Numbered from the stretch's first letter, positions 36,884 to 44,779 are shown. The stretch: 64,000 nucleotides of DNA from Candidatus Saccharimonadota bacterium (GCA_017514765.1 JAFWIU010000010.1:124001-188000), one strand, 5' to 3'. Program-made: numbers and translations. The notes: generated by a model not told the origin, from the letters alone.

Positions 36884-36886
36884 GCG

Positions 36887-37666
36887 ATGGAGTATTTCGA
36901 GAAACTAGAGAAGAATCCGTACGAGGATTTAAAATGGAATGTGCCGGAGCAGAAGCAGGGTATAGTAAATGTGATAGGAGGGAATGGACAGAGTTTCCGA
37001 ACTGAGGTGAAGGTGGCGGAGTTTCTGGCTGATAACTATCCGGTGCAAGAAGTGCGCATGGTAATGCCAGATGCATTGAAAGGAAAACTGCCACCGCTGC
37101 CGAATTTCATGTTTGTACCTTCAACAGATTCGGAATCGTTTGCGGAGAGCCAAGAATTATTGGATTCGTTCGGAGGTTCGGATTATAATCTGGTACTGGG
37201 CGATTTGTCGCATAATGCGGTAACTGGACGCGCTGTAGCAAGCGCCTGCAAAAATGCCGAGAAAATGACGTTGCTGACGCGTGATGCGGTGGATTTGATC
37301 GCTGATAATATGCCAGAACGGGTGTTAATGAACGAAAATATAATATTTGTGGCTTCAGTAGCGCAGTTGCAAAAATTACTGCGGGCAGTTTATTATCCAA
37401 AGATGCTAGTGATGACTTCGTCTTTGGTTCAGGTGGCGGAAGTACTCCATAAGTTTACTCTGAGTTATCCAGTGAGTGTTGTGACTCTACATAACGAGCA
37501 GGTGCTAGCGGCGCATAATGGGGTCGTGAAGGCAGTGGCGTTGTCTAATACGGGCTATTCGCCGATGATGTTTTGGAGTGGGGAAGCGGCAGCAAAAATC
37601 GTGGGAATGAATCTATATAATCCGAACCGGTTGGTTGAGGCGACAGTGTGTGGTTTAGTCAGATAG
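36887..37666 (+). CDS. unknown protein, weakly ribokinase/NnrD-like
   Basis: 259 residues, 3 nt after the nuclease stop. VNVIGGNGQSFRTEVKVAEFL near the N-terminus and an overall alternating alpha/beta pattern faintly resemble the NAD(P)H-hydrate dehydratase (NnrD) fold, but the ATP-binding and catalytic motifs of that family are not clear. It may be a divergent, possibly inactive family member. Function not claimed. Confidence 0.5.
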   Translation: MEYFEKLEKNPYEDLKWNVPEQKQGIVNVIGGNGQSFRTEVKVAEFLADNYPVQEVRMVMPDALKGKLPPLPNFMFVPSTDSESFAESQELLDSFGGSDYNLVLGDLSHNAVTGRAVASACKNAEKMTLLTRDAVDLIADNMPERVLMNENIIFVASVAQLQKLLRAVYYPKMLVMTSSLVQVAEVLHKFTLSYPVSVVTLHNEQVLAAHNGVVKAVALSNTGYSPMMFWSGEAAAKIVGMNLYNPNRLVEATVCGLVR

Positions 37667-37688
37667 GCGAGAGAGAGGCTAAGCCATA

Positions 37689-38054
37689 CTAGACTTTAGG
37701 GCCCTTGGTATCACCCCCCACTTCATTACCAGTAAATCCTGCAGCATAAATTGCAAACCCATTATTGTCATTGCAAAACGCATGTAGTGTTGTCGTACCT
37801 ATACCATCATACGTTAGTTCATCAGTCTCAACGTCAGTCATTACACTGCCATAAAGAACTCCATTATTAATCGTAGCATTATGCGAAGTCATCCCTACAC
37901 CAGAAATCGTACAAGACACTGGAACCGTGATATTGATTTTGTCTACTACAGAATCATTATCAGCGAAAACTGCACTAGATGCTAATACTGCACTACTAAC
38001 CAAAGTCAAAGCCAACATTAATGTTGCTAATTTAGTTACATGCATAATTCTCAT
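37689..38054 (-). pseudogene. truncated secreted surface protein
   Basis: Start set at ATG 38054, which is 7 nt after a TATAAT (38062-38067, minus) with TTGACA 16 nt upstream of that. 121 residues: signal peptide (LATLMLALTLVSSAVLASSAVFA), then a beta-rich start (KINITVPVSCTISGVGMTSHNATINNG..FCNDNNGFAIYAAGFTGNEVGG) that stops abruptly at GPKV. The protein has no anchor and stops inside what looks like its first domain, so I read it as the 5' remnant of a longer surface gene. A small secreted protein is the alternative. Confidence 0.55.
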
Positions 38055-38104
38055 GTTTGTTATTATAAAGTACCATCTCCTGATGTCAAGAGGTTGTATG
38101 CATC

Positions 38105-38133
38105 TTGACATATACTCATTAGTGTGGTATAAT
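38105..38133 (+). promoter_or_regulatory. consensus promoter of the 103-residue gene
   Basis: TTGACA (38105-38110), 17-nt spacer, TATAAT (38128-38133) preceded by TGG: perfect consensus with extended -10. Confidence 0.72.
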
Positions 38134-38170
38134 AGGTATTATTGCACTTTATTAGAGAGGGGGGACAAAA

Positions 38171-38482
38171 ATGAGTACATATGATGGTTTTAATGACAAG
38201 ACAATTGTAGTTGAAAAGCTCGGGAAATCTATTCTGAAGGTGTTCTTTGACCCAGCGATCTATGATGTTGGCTATATCGAGTTACTTTTGTTTACCGACC
38301 AGATTGCCAGACAAATTGCCTGGAGTGTGAGATTCGTTTCAAACGAAGAAGATTTTGAACGAGGAATAATGACTTTTGAGTGTAATCCGGCACGTCAACC
38401 TGGTAATTACTATTTGGATGATTATGCTGCAAAGGTTAAAGAATTCCTAAAACATCATTTGTTAGCTCATGCCACCTTGTGA
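38171..38482 (+). CDS. small unknown protein with strong promoter
   Basis: 103 residues, not recognised (FNDKTIVVEKLGKSILKVFFDPAIYDVGYIELLLF), acidic, cytoplasmic. GAGAGGGGGG ribosome site. The perfect consensus promoter suggests high expression. The stop codon lies in the loop of the terminator hairpin, so the last codons form its left arm. Confidence 0.68.
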   Translation: MSTYDGFNDKTIVVEKLGKSILKVFFDPAIYDVGYIELLLFTDQIARQIAWSVRFVSNEEDFERGIMTFECNPARQPGNYYLDDYAAKVKEFLKHHLLAHATL

Positions 38483-38497
38483 GGTGGCACTTTTTTT
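38469..38497 (+). terminator. terminator overlapping the stop of the 103-residue gene
   Basis: TGCCACC-TTGTGA-GGTGGCA followed by seven T. The TGA stop is in the loop. Confidence 0.85.
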
Positions 38498-38505
38498 GTT
38501 ATCAT
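38497..38505 (+). promoter_or_regulatory. extended -10 box (leaderless) after the terminator
   Basis: TGTTATCAT, 6 nt before the ATG at 38512. Confidence 0.55.
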
Positions 38506-38511
38506 ATTTTC

Positions 38512-39810
38512 ATGAGCAATGTTGAGGATTTAGCTATGCACAATTTAGATCGTAGCGAGCAGAAGGGTAAAAAAGATTTTGCCAGAGGACAAGTTGATCA
38601 GAAGATAGGAAGCACGTCTCTGGGGACCCGTAAGGAGTCGATAAAGAAACGTTTCGATGTCCTGAAAAAAGAAGGTTGGGGAAAGGTTTGGGGCGATAGA
38701 AAACTCCGACATGTAGCCGAGAGCGAAGAATACTATTCTTCAATCTCTGATTATGGGGATAATGCAAAAAATGCGGAGGTGCTTGAGGCTCTGACTAATT
38801 ACGGTGTTACTAGGCTCAGATGGCTAGGGAATTTCCCAATAAAAGAGCTTGGTGGGAAGGTTGATTTTCGAGCGATAAGTAATTCCACCAGGACATTTGA
38901 TGATTGGAGACATAGGATTGATTCAGTAGCAACTTTAGAAGTAAGTGGAAGGGTTAGGTCCAAGATTGGCTTAAAGAGTAATGTGGTCGAATTTGGAATT
39001 GATGCAACGACTTGGAAAAGGGATAATCGACTGCCCAGTCAGGAGGCAGAAGAAGAGGCAAGATTGTATTTTGCAGAGAAGATTTCAAGGTCCAATAATG
39101 AGAAGGATGGATTTCAACAGCCTGCACCATTTGGTTTTTCGCAGTTGGATTTTTACGTTCACCCCCGTAAAGACGAAACTGGGCAGTACAGGAAAGATAG
39201 GATTAAACTAATACCACGCTTTGTAATAGGCGTGAATGGAGAGATTGCTGATTCGATTCGACAATTTGATTTTCAGACAGACCATAATGGATTTTACCAG
39301 CCGAAGAGTGACAGTGTCATCTTAAACGACCCGAGAATTATCACTACGCAATTTAAGATTATTTCAGAGATCAATAAGCAATCAGAGATGTTAACGAGTA
39401 TGTTGCCGAACGACTACGCCAGTAATCCAGAATACGAGACAGCTAAGCGTAAATTGGATACCATAAGATATTTAACCAATGGCGCACTAAGAAAGAGTGC
39501 CGTAAGGGTTATAGAAGTTATGCGGAACAAAAAGATTTTACCAGAGGAGGTGGAAACGGAACTATATGGTAAAAACGACACCGAGAAAGCTGCGATTATC
39601 AGTAAAATGTTTAGGGATTCGAAGAGACGGGATGATGGGTTCTACTACGACCCAACATACGATGGGATTTTGAGTGCGGCGGAAAGATTTATCGAATGCT
39701 CGAGAGATGAAAACAGTGGTAGCAAATTGAGGGGTGTTCAGATCAGGAATATAGCTGTAATCTATGAGGGTGGGAAAATCAGGGAAATTCCTCAAAATGT
39801 AAAACTGTAA
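38512..39810 (+). CDS. unknown 432-residue protein
   Basis: Start ATG 38512 (the frame to 38479 crosses the terminator and -10 box). Not recognised. Highly charged N-terminus, no signal or membrane segment. Notable stretches: GVTRLRWLGNFPIKELGG, VVEFGIDATTWKRD, FGFSQLDFYVHPRKDETGQYRKDRIKLIPRFVIGVNGEI. Cytoplasmic. It lies in a patch of unknown genes without known relatives in the window. Confidence 0.65.
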   Translation: MSNVEDLAMHNLDRSEQKGKKDFARGQVDQKIGSTSLGTRKESIKKRFDVLKKEGWGKVWGDRKLRHVAESEEYYSSISDYGDNAKNAEVLEALTNYGVTRLRWLGNFPIKELGGKVDFRAISNSTRTFDDWRHRIDSVATLEVSGRVRSKIGLKSNVVEFGIDATTWKRDNRLPSQEAEEEARLYFAEKISRSNNEKDGFQQPAPFGFSQLDFYVHPRKDETGQYRKDRIKLIPRFVIGVNGEIADSIRQFDFQTDHNGFYQPKSDSVILNDPRIITTQFKIISEINKQSEMLTSMLPNDYASNPEYETAKRKLDTIRYLTNGALRKSAVRVIEVMRNKKILPEEVETELYGKNDTEKAAIISKMFRDSKRRDDGFYYDPTYDGILSAAERFIECSRDENSGSKLRGVQIRNIAVIYEGGKIREIPQNVKL

Positions 39811-39896
39811 TTTACAGATTCTGGAGTTCTTTACCTCTGTTAAGGATTTGTTTTGTCATACTGTGCAGTAGGTAATATTGACTATTTTACACGTTT

Positions 39897-39905
39897 ATGA
39901 TATAA
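39897..39905 (+). promoter_or_regulatory. extended -10 promoter of the sigma4/alpha-CTD-like gene
   Basis: TGATATAAT, giving a predicted leader of about 180-200 nt, by far the longest before a protein gene in this window. Confidence 0.6.
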
Positions 39906-39956
39906 TTATAACATAATCACTTATTGGGATTAATGTACTTTAACTTTGTTGGATTT

Positions 39957-40010
39957 TCTGATCGCAGAGTAGGTTTTCTACGTCTGTCGGAAACCTACCC
40001 TGCGATCAGA
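39957..40010 (+). promoter_or_regulatory. 54-nt leader hairpin
   Basis: TCTGATCGCAG (39957-39967) pairs with CTGCGATCAGA (40000-40010) and GTAGGTTT (39969-39976) with AAACCTAC (39991-39998), with a single mismatch between the two stems and a 14-nt loop. No T-run follows, so it is not a terminator. It could be a structured mRNA leader or, as DNA, a dyad operator for the gene's own product. Confidence 0.7.
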
Positions 40011-40110
40011 TACCTAAATATAAAGAGCGATAATGAAAGGACTCGCTTGGTAGGTTGTTTGGTCCTGCGGGGAAAACTGTCAATATTCAATGGAGGATTA
40101 TCTCAAAACT

Positions 40111-41061
40111 ATGAGTAAAGAATCTAGAAATATTTGTGGACCAGTCGATAGAACTCCTGGACAGAATCTCGCTACTGCAATCAGGAATACCTGGCAAGAT
40201 ATTGGTTTTCCGCCGTATAACTACGACAAGGTGTTAGCAATTCTGAACCAGGCTTTGACAACTGAAGAGGTAGATATCATATGTCGTGGTTTCGGTTTTA
40301 ACCATGTGCGCCAGCGACAGAGTGAGATCGCCAAGGATTTGAATATGGAGGAAAGATCTATATCTCCGATTCTCGCTAAGGCTGTTGACAAGCTGCAGGC
40401 TGCCTCCTACAGGAAACAATTCTACAAACTGATGATTACGCCTGACGAATTGTTTGCAAGGATAAGCGAGCTCGAGCAGGATGCTAAGTGCGCCAGAGAG
40501 CTGAAAGAAACGAAGCATCGCCTGCAAGCGGCAGAAAAGAGCAATGCTGAACTCACGGCCATGCTCAAAAAGTTGACCAATGAGAAGGCTGCACTTGTGG
40601 AAGACAATAAGCGACTGACTAGTAAGACCGATTATTTGGCAGAACGTGTCGCTAAGTCCAACGGCAAAATCGCTCAGCTGATTGATCTCGTGTCCTATCA
40701 CAAAGACAGGGAAAAACTGGTGAAAGATCACTTCGATATTTCCCTGGAGAGAATCAGCAAAAAGGTCAACAACGTAATCGCCAGGGAAGTCCATAGACTA
40801 ATCACTCAGGAAAGGATCGAATCTAAGAAAGAGCTTGTGGCAAAAGTGGCAACCCTCGACGTCGAGAAGACCGACGGTCTCAGGGAACTGGATATTCTGG
40901 AGGAATCCAGAGATAGATTACACAAGATCGGTATAAATAGTGTATCTATGCTGGTGACAATGTCGCGGCACAACCTCAGAAAAATGGGTGTGGACGCGGC
41001 AACCCTCACAGATGCCGAAGATGGCCTTAGCAAGATAGGTCTCTCGTTCCGCGCCAGTTAA
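40111..41061 (+). CDS. sigma region-4-like HTH / coiled-coil / RNAP alpha-CTD-like protein
   Basis: 316 residues from ATG 40111 (GGAGGA lies 14 nt upstream); ATG 40090 is an alternative (323). Numbering from 40090. Residues 57-104 (TTEEVDIICRGFGF..QSEIAKDLNMEERSISPILAKAVDKL) follow the sigma-70 region 4 pattern. 122-255 is a long coiled coil. 266-321 (LDILEESRDRLHKIGINSV .. LRKMGVDAATL .. GLSKIGLSFR) lines up without gaps with the RNAP alpha C-terminal domain, but the DNA-contact positions (Arg265, Asn268 and Lys298 in E. coli) are not kept. It may act as a transcription factor or RNAP-binding protein. Preceded by a large leader hairpin. I know of no named family with this order. Confidence 0.7.
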   Translation: MSKESRNICGPVDRTPGQNLATAIRNTWQDIGFPPYNYDKVLAILNQALTTEEVDIICRGFGFNHVRQRQSEIAKDLNMEERSISPILAKAVDKLQAASYRKQFYKLMITPDELFARISELEQDAKCARELKETKHRLQAAEKSNAELTAMLKKLTNEKAALVEDNKRLTSKTDYLAERVAKSNGKIAQLIDLVSYHKDREKLVKDHFDISLERISKKVNNVIAREVHRLITQERIESKKELVAKVATLDVEKTDGLRELDILEESRDRLHKIGINSVSMLVTMSRHNLRKMGVDAATLTDAEDGLSKIGLSFRAS

Positions 41062-41114
41062 TTCTGAAACATTTCCGCCATGGATAATCCAACAAAAATC
41101 GGACTCATTTGTCC

Positions 41115-41150
41115 AAAAAAATGCGGGTTCATTTACCCGCATTTTTCATT
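41115..41150 (+). terminator. terminator after the sigma4/alpha-CTD-like gene
   Basis: AAAATGCGGGT-TCATTT-ACCCGCATTTTT hairpin with T-run. Confidence 0.88.
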
Positions 41151-41160
41151 ATGCAAAAAT

Positions 41161-41184
41161 AATAGCCCGCTATGGCGGGCTTGT
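41161..41184 (-). terminator. terminator of the 107-residue gene
   Basis: AGCCCGC-TATG-GCGGGCT hairpin downstream of the minus-strand stop at 41199, with T-rich sequence on that strand. Confidence 0.7.
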
Positions 41185-41198
41185 AGAAGATGAGCAGT

Positions 41199-41522
41199 TT
41201 AACAAATGGATGCTTTCTGGGATTCAATCGCTGAATTGATTAACGATTCACTCATGTCACCGATAATATCCAGGACAAGGTAACGTGCATTAGTTGATGG
41301 ACAGCCTAAACGATCAATTAGATTCATTTGCAAAAGCTTAGTTTTAACTCTGGGGAGCATTTGGTTTGTACCAATATATGACAAGCAATTAGCTGCCAAA
41401 GTAAAAAAGGCTTCAGGGTCTTCCCAAGCGATTTGGCTAATCATGTCCAATGTTTCTGCATCAGTAGTATCGTCTATAGGCGGACCTTCTCTTGGTCCAT
41501 TTATTTTGATAATCTTACTCAT
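41199..41522 (-). CDS. small unknown helical protein
   Basis: 107 residues, not recognised: acidic start (INGPREGPPIDDTTDAETLDMISQIAWEDPEAFFTLAANCL), helical throughout, no signal. GGGGG ribosome site and a TGGTATAAT promoter (41571-41579, minus). The palindrome ATCTGC-TAA-GCAGAT at the predicted transcription start (about 41560-41572) is a possible operator. Confidence 0.62.
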   Translation of the reverse strand: MSKIIKINGPREGPPIDDTTDAETLDMISQIAWEDPEAFFTLAANCLSYIGTNQMLPRVKTKLLQMNLIDRLGCPSTNARYLVLDIIGDMSESLINSAIESQKASIC

Positions 41523-41608
41523 TGTTTCCCCCTTTTAAAAGTACTGCAGGTTTGCTCATCTGCTTAGCAGATTATACCATATAAACATAAGAAAGTCAAT
41601 ACTAATAA

Positions 41609-42289
41609 TTACTTCTGGTGTTTTTTGGTGACACTACTGGGCTTAGGTTTCGTAAACCGAACAGACTCTGTGAGCTTTTGTTCAACATCGACGGCGTCGC
41701 GGGAGACGTGTTTGCGGCGTTGACGAAGGAAGAACCAAATGAAGACAAAAATAGAGCAGCCGAAAATAAAGAGGCCGATTTTAACAGGCAGAGGCCAGCT
41801 GGTGGCAAACAGGATAAAAGCATTCACGATGCCAAGACAAATGGTATACAAGTAGCGGCGAGCTAGGACAATTTTCTTAGCAAGTGGAAAATTGCGGTTG
41901 GTGAGTGAGTTCTTGGTGCAATTATCAGGATGGCCAAAAAATTTACCATAAAGAATTAATTCAAGCGCACCGCAGACTACCGTATAATAGATAATGACAA
42001 TCAAGCCAACAATCCAATTGACGCGCAAAGTGCAAAACAAGACTTGCCCGGCAGCGAGTAAAACGTCGGAAACCATATCGAACTGGGCGGCGTATTTGCG
42101 GTACGTAGGAGTCTTGTCTTTCGGGAAGGGCCATTTGCGCGCACAAGTGCCATCGAAGGTGTCGGTGAATTCAGCAGTGAGAAAAATGATAAAAGCCGCT
42201 TCGGGTGTACCACCCGTAAAAGAAATCACTATCAAAACAATGCTGAGGATTAATCTGGTTAACGTGAGCAAATCGGCTAAGTATCTCAT
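41609..42289 (-). CDS. CDP-alcohol phosphatidyltransferase family protein
   Basis: 226 residues, several membrane helices. Active-site motif TDTFDGTCAR..AAQFDMVSD matches D-x2-D-G-x2-A-R...G-x3-D-x3-D, except that the second Gly is Ala and the gap before it is longer than usual. Likely makes a phospholipid (phosphatidylglycerol- or inositol-phosphate-type) from CDP-diacylglycerol. Coupled (ATGA) to the glycosyltransferase gene upstream, suggesting a glycolipid or lipoglycan route. Confidence 0.8.
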   Translation of the reverse strand: MRYLADLLTLTRLILSIVLIVISFTGGTPEAAFIIFLTAEFTDTFDGTCARKWPFPKDKTPTYRKYAAQFDMVSDVLLAAGQVLFCTLRVNWIVGLIVIIYYTVVCGALELILYGKFFGHPDNCTKNSLTNRNFPLAKKIVLARRYLYTICLGIVNAFILFATSWPLPVKIGLFIFGCSIFVFIWFFLRQRRKHVSRDAVDVEQKLTESVRFTKPKPSSVTKKHQK

Positions 42290-43518
42290 GATTTAATTAT
42301 ACTATAAAAGAGTTCTAAAACTAGCTTGATACGATTGGAAATTAAAACTTCGTCACGCTGTTCCAACATAATTTGACTCATTTTGGTAATACAATCAGGA
42401 TGCGTAATTAGATTGTTGAGTGCTGCCGCCATGTCGGCAGGAGATTCTGATTTACTCAGGGCACAGCTACCTTTTGGTATTATTTCCTGCATATCGGGAT
42501 CGCAAATAAAAGCCGGCACACCGCAGGCCTCGGCTTCAACCAGAGTCAGCGGATAGTTATCAAAATTATACGAGGCTAAGATATCGAGGTGGGATTTCTG
42601 GATGGCGGATTGAACTTTCTTAAACGGAGTATTACCGTGAAAAGTTACATTGAGATGATGGCGGGAAGCATAGTGCTGAGCTTTGCCTAAATCGGGACCG
42701 CCGCCGTAGACATCAAGATGGAATTCGCCAGAAACTGTTGTGAGAGCCTGCAAGAACGGCATGATGCGTTTTTCACCAGACAGCCGGGAATGCCAAATCA
42801 TTTTGAGCGGTTCGCCAGGTACTAAAGATTTAAGTGGGGGGTTGGGTGGAAAATTAGCGTCAGGATAACCGTTAGGTACAATATGGATCCGACGTTTAAC
42901 GCCATAGTGGGTCAATTTTTTAGCAAAATGGTGCGACGGACAAACCACATAGTCAGCGAAATTGGCGTGATTCACCATCATGGTCCACATTTTAGCTTTG
43001 GCGATGGTGTCGGCAAGGTAGTTGTCGCGGGGAACTTTGATAGTATGTGGCAAATACCAAGAATGGAACCAGTTCAACATAGTAGCAGTAAACGTACGAA
43101 AACCATACGGCACTATATTGGTGACGCCCATGTCTTCACGTCCATGCATGACCTGAACGGTGGGGATTTTGAGTTGCTTACCGAGTCGTAATCCAGCAAT
43201 GGAACAGCCTGCTTCATAGTGAACGTAGAAAACATCATAGTTTTTAAGTTCTGGATGATTGCTAAGCAACCATTTTTCGATAATTCTGGGTCGCCTAGAG
43301 ATTGGCGAGACGCCACGAACTAAAAACTTGCAGCTAGGTACGACATAAATATGTTGAGCGGCGAGTTTCTGAAGTGCTGCGGGTGTCTTGGGATAGGCGG
43401 TGGTGAAAATCGCAACTTCGTGACCAAGTGCTTCAAGAGCGGATTTTTGCGCATTGATTGAAGTCACGATGCCACCGGTTAGATCTAAATAACAATCTGA
43501 GAAAAAAGCGATTTTCAT
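42286..43518 (-). CDS. family 4 glycosyltransferase
   Basis: 410 residues, start ATG 43518 (leaderless: minus-strand TGATATTAT 8 nt upstream). GT-B fold: N-terminal MKIAFFSDCYLDLTGGIVTSI, middle VPNGYPDANFPP, C-terminal IWHSRLSGEKRIMPFL, ILASYNFDNYPLTLVEAEACGVPAF with the E-x7-E motif. Close in style to diacylglycerol or phosphatidyl-inositol glycosyltransferases. Overlaps the CDP-alcohol transferase gene, so both probably serve one membrane glycolipid. Confidence 0.85.
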   Translation of the reverse strand: MKIAFFSDCYLDLTGGIVTSINAQKSALEALGHEVAIFTTAYPKTPAALQKLAAQHIYVVPSCKFLVRGVSPISRRPRIIEKWLLSNHPELKNYDVFYVHYEAGCSIAGLRLGKQLKIPTVQVMHGREDMGVTNIVPYGFRTFTATMLNWFHSWYLPHTIKVPRDNYLADTIAKAKMWTMMVNHANFADYVVCPSHHFAKKLTHYGVKRRIHIVPNGYPDANFPPNPPLKSLVPGEPLKMIWHSRLSGEKRIMPFLQALTTVSGEFHLDVYGGGPDLGKAQHYASRHHLNVTFHGNTPFKKVQSAIQKSHLDILASYNFDNYPLTLVEAEACGVPAFICDPDMQEIIPKGSCALSKSESPADMAAALNNLITHPDCITKMSQIMLEQRDEVLISNRIKLVLELFYSIIKS

Positions 43519-43519
43519 A

Positions 43520-43535
43520 TGATATAATAATATCA
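43520..43535. promoter_or_regulatory. overlapping divergent -10 boxes (metK and glycosyltransferase)
   Basis: Plus strand TGATATAAT (TATAAT 43523-43528) and minus strand TGATATTAT (its -10 occupies 43527-43532) overlap in one near-palindrome. RNA polymerase cannot sit on both at once, so the two genes should compete. Confidence 0.6.
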
Positions 43536-43538
43536 TAA

Positions 43539-43627
43539 ATATCAAGAAGGGGCGAAGGAACGGCCTGATGACCCCCTGCCAACCTAGCTAAGCCAAGGTG
43601 GTAAGTCCGACCAGAAAGGAAAGATAT
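43539..43627 (+). promoter_or_regulatory. SAM riboswitch (SAM-I clan) of metK
   Basis: The leader between the -10 box and metK carries the SAM-I core: ATCAAGA..GGGG, GGCCTGATGACCCCCTGCC (family GAUGAaaCC.GGCAACC), AACC, and AAGGTGGTAAGTCC (family AAGGUGCuAAuUCC). P1 pairs ATATC (43539-43543) with GATAT (43623-43627), which includes the first two bases of the start codon; the AAAGGA ribosome site is inside the aptamer. SAM binding should therefore block translation directly. P3 and P4 are very short. No terminator is seen, so control looks translational. Confidence 0.87.
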
Positions 43628-44669
43628 GTTCTATCGAACGGCGGAGAGTGTCTCTCCAAAACACCCAGACAAACTATGTGACCAAATCTCGGATGCGATT
43701 TTGGACGCGTATCTAAAAGAAGACCCGAATGCACGCGTAGCGGCAGAGACTTGCGGCGGTCACGGAGTAGTATTTGTGACTGGCGAAATCACATCGAAAG
43801 CGCCAGAAGTGGATATCCCTGCTATCGTACACCGTATCGCGGGAGATAACATTGAAGTGCATACTAAAATCGTCAAGCAATCGCCCGAGATCGCTTCTGG
43901 TGTAGATACCGGAGGTGCGGGGGATCAGGGAATCATGATTGGCTATGCATGCGACGAAACCGACGAGATGCTACCTCTTGAAGTTGTGCTATCGCGACGA
44001 TTAAATCAGTTTGTTTATGAGCAATTCCCATACGATGGCAAAACTCAGGTTACCCTGCGCCCAGACGGTAGTCTTGATTCCGTGGTGGCAAGTTTCCAAA
44101 ACACCTCATCAGAAGAGCTCGGTAAAACAGTTTCAGTTTGGCTGGATCAAGAAGGACTTATTAATAATCATAATGTTACTTATTATTATAAAGAAACATT
44201 GGATTCTCCAGAAAAACTAGGATTACTTAATCAAAATGAGAATGATATACGGGTTTATATCAATCCTGCTGGAGATTGGCATCAAGGTGGGTTTGATGCC
44301 GATACCGGCCTAACTGGTCGTAAACTAATTGTCGATAACTATGGACCACGTGTGGCAATTGGTGGTGGGTGTTACTCGGGTAAAGACCCCTCGAAGGTAG
44401 ACCGCTCAGCCGCCTACATGGCACGCAAAATTGCAGTAGACTATCTGAACAAGCGAAAAGCACACGAAGTGTTGGTGAGATTGGCCTATGCGATTGGATA
44501 CGCAGAACCACTCGAACAAACCGTGATCGTCGACGGAAAACCCGAAACAATTGAAGGTTACGATCTCACTCCGCGCGGTATCATTGAATTTTTAGATTTG
44601 AAGCGCCCGATTTACGAAGAAACCGCCCGGTATGGACATTATGGTCACGGGTGGGATTGGGATAAATAA
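43626..44669 (+). CDS. metK: S-adenosylmethionine synthetase
   Basis: Makes SAM from methionine and ATP. 347 residues: SVSPKHPDKLCDQISDAILDAYL (His and Asp of the ATP site), GGAGDQGIMIGYACDET, SGRKLIVDNYGP-type segment (TGRKLIVDNYGPR), GGGCYSGKDPSKVDRSAAY (P-loop-like). Shorter than the 380-400 typical, mostly through trimmed loops. Controlled by the riboswitch that ends on its start codon. Confidence 0.96.
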   Translation: MFYRTAESVSPKHPDKLCDQISDAILDAYLKEDPNARVAAETCGGHGVVFVTGEITSKAPEVDIPAIVHRIAGDNIEVHTKIVKQSPEIASGVDTGGAGDQGIMIGYACDETDEMLPLEVVLSRRLNQFVYEQFPYDGKTQVTLRPDGSLDSVVASFQNTSSEELGKTVSVWLDQEGLINNHNVTYYYKETLDSPEKLGLLNQNENDIRVYINPAGDWHQGGFDADTGLTGRKLIVDNYGPRVAIGGGCYSGKDPSKVDRSAAYMARKIAVDYLNKRKAHEVLVRLAYAIGYAEPLEQTVIVDGKPETIEGYDLTPRGIIEFLDLKRPIYEETARYGHYGHGWDWDK

Positions 44670-44779
44670 ACATCTTTGTTTGCAAAAGGAAAAACTGTTA
44701 CTGAACTTGTGATTGGGTTTTAAGTTTTGTTTAAGTCTTGTTAGTTATGATATTTATAGCAATAACAAGAAAGGTAACA

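Noticed and set aside
36887-37666. Firm assignment as NAD(P)H-hydrate dehydratase
   Set aside because: Only a faint ribokinase-like pattern; diagnostic catalytic residues could not be placed.
40234-40794. 186-residue minus-strand open frame opposite the sigma4/alpha-CTD-like gene
   Set aside because: It is a shadow of a gene with clear domain matches; composition is not protein-like and no ribosome site is present.
37689-41522. Prophage or integrative element
   Set aside because: No integrase, capsid, terminase, transposase, relaxase or flanking direct repeats are visible.
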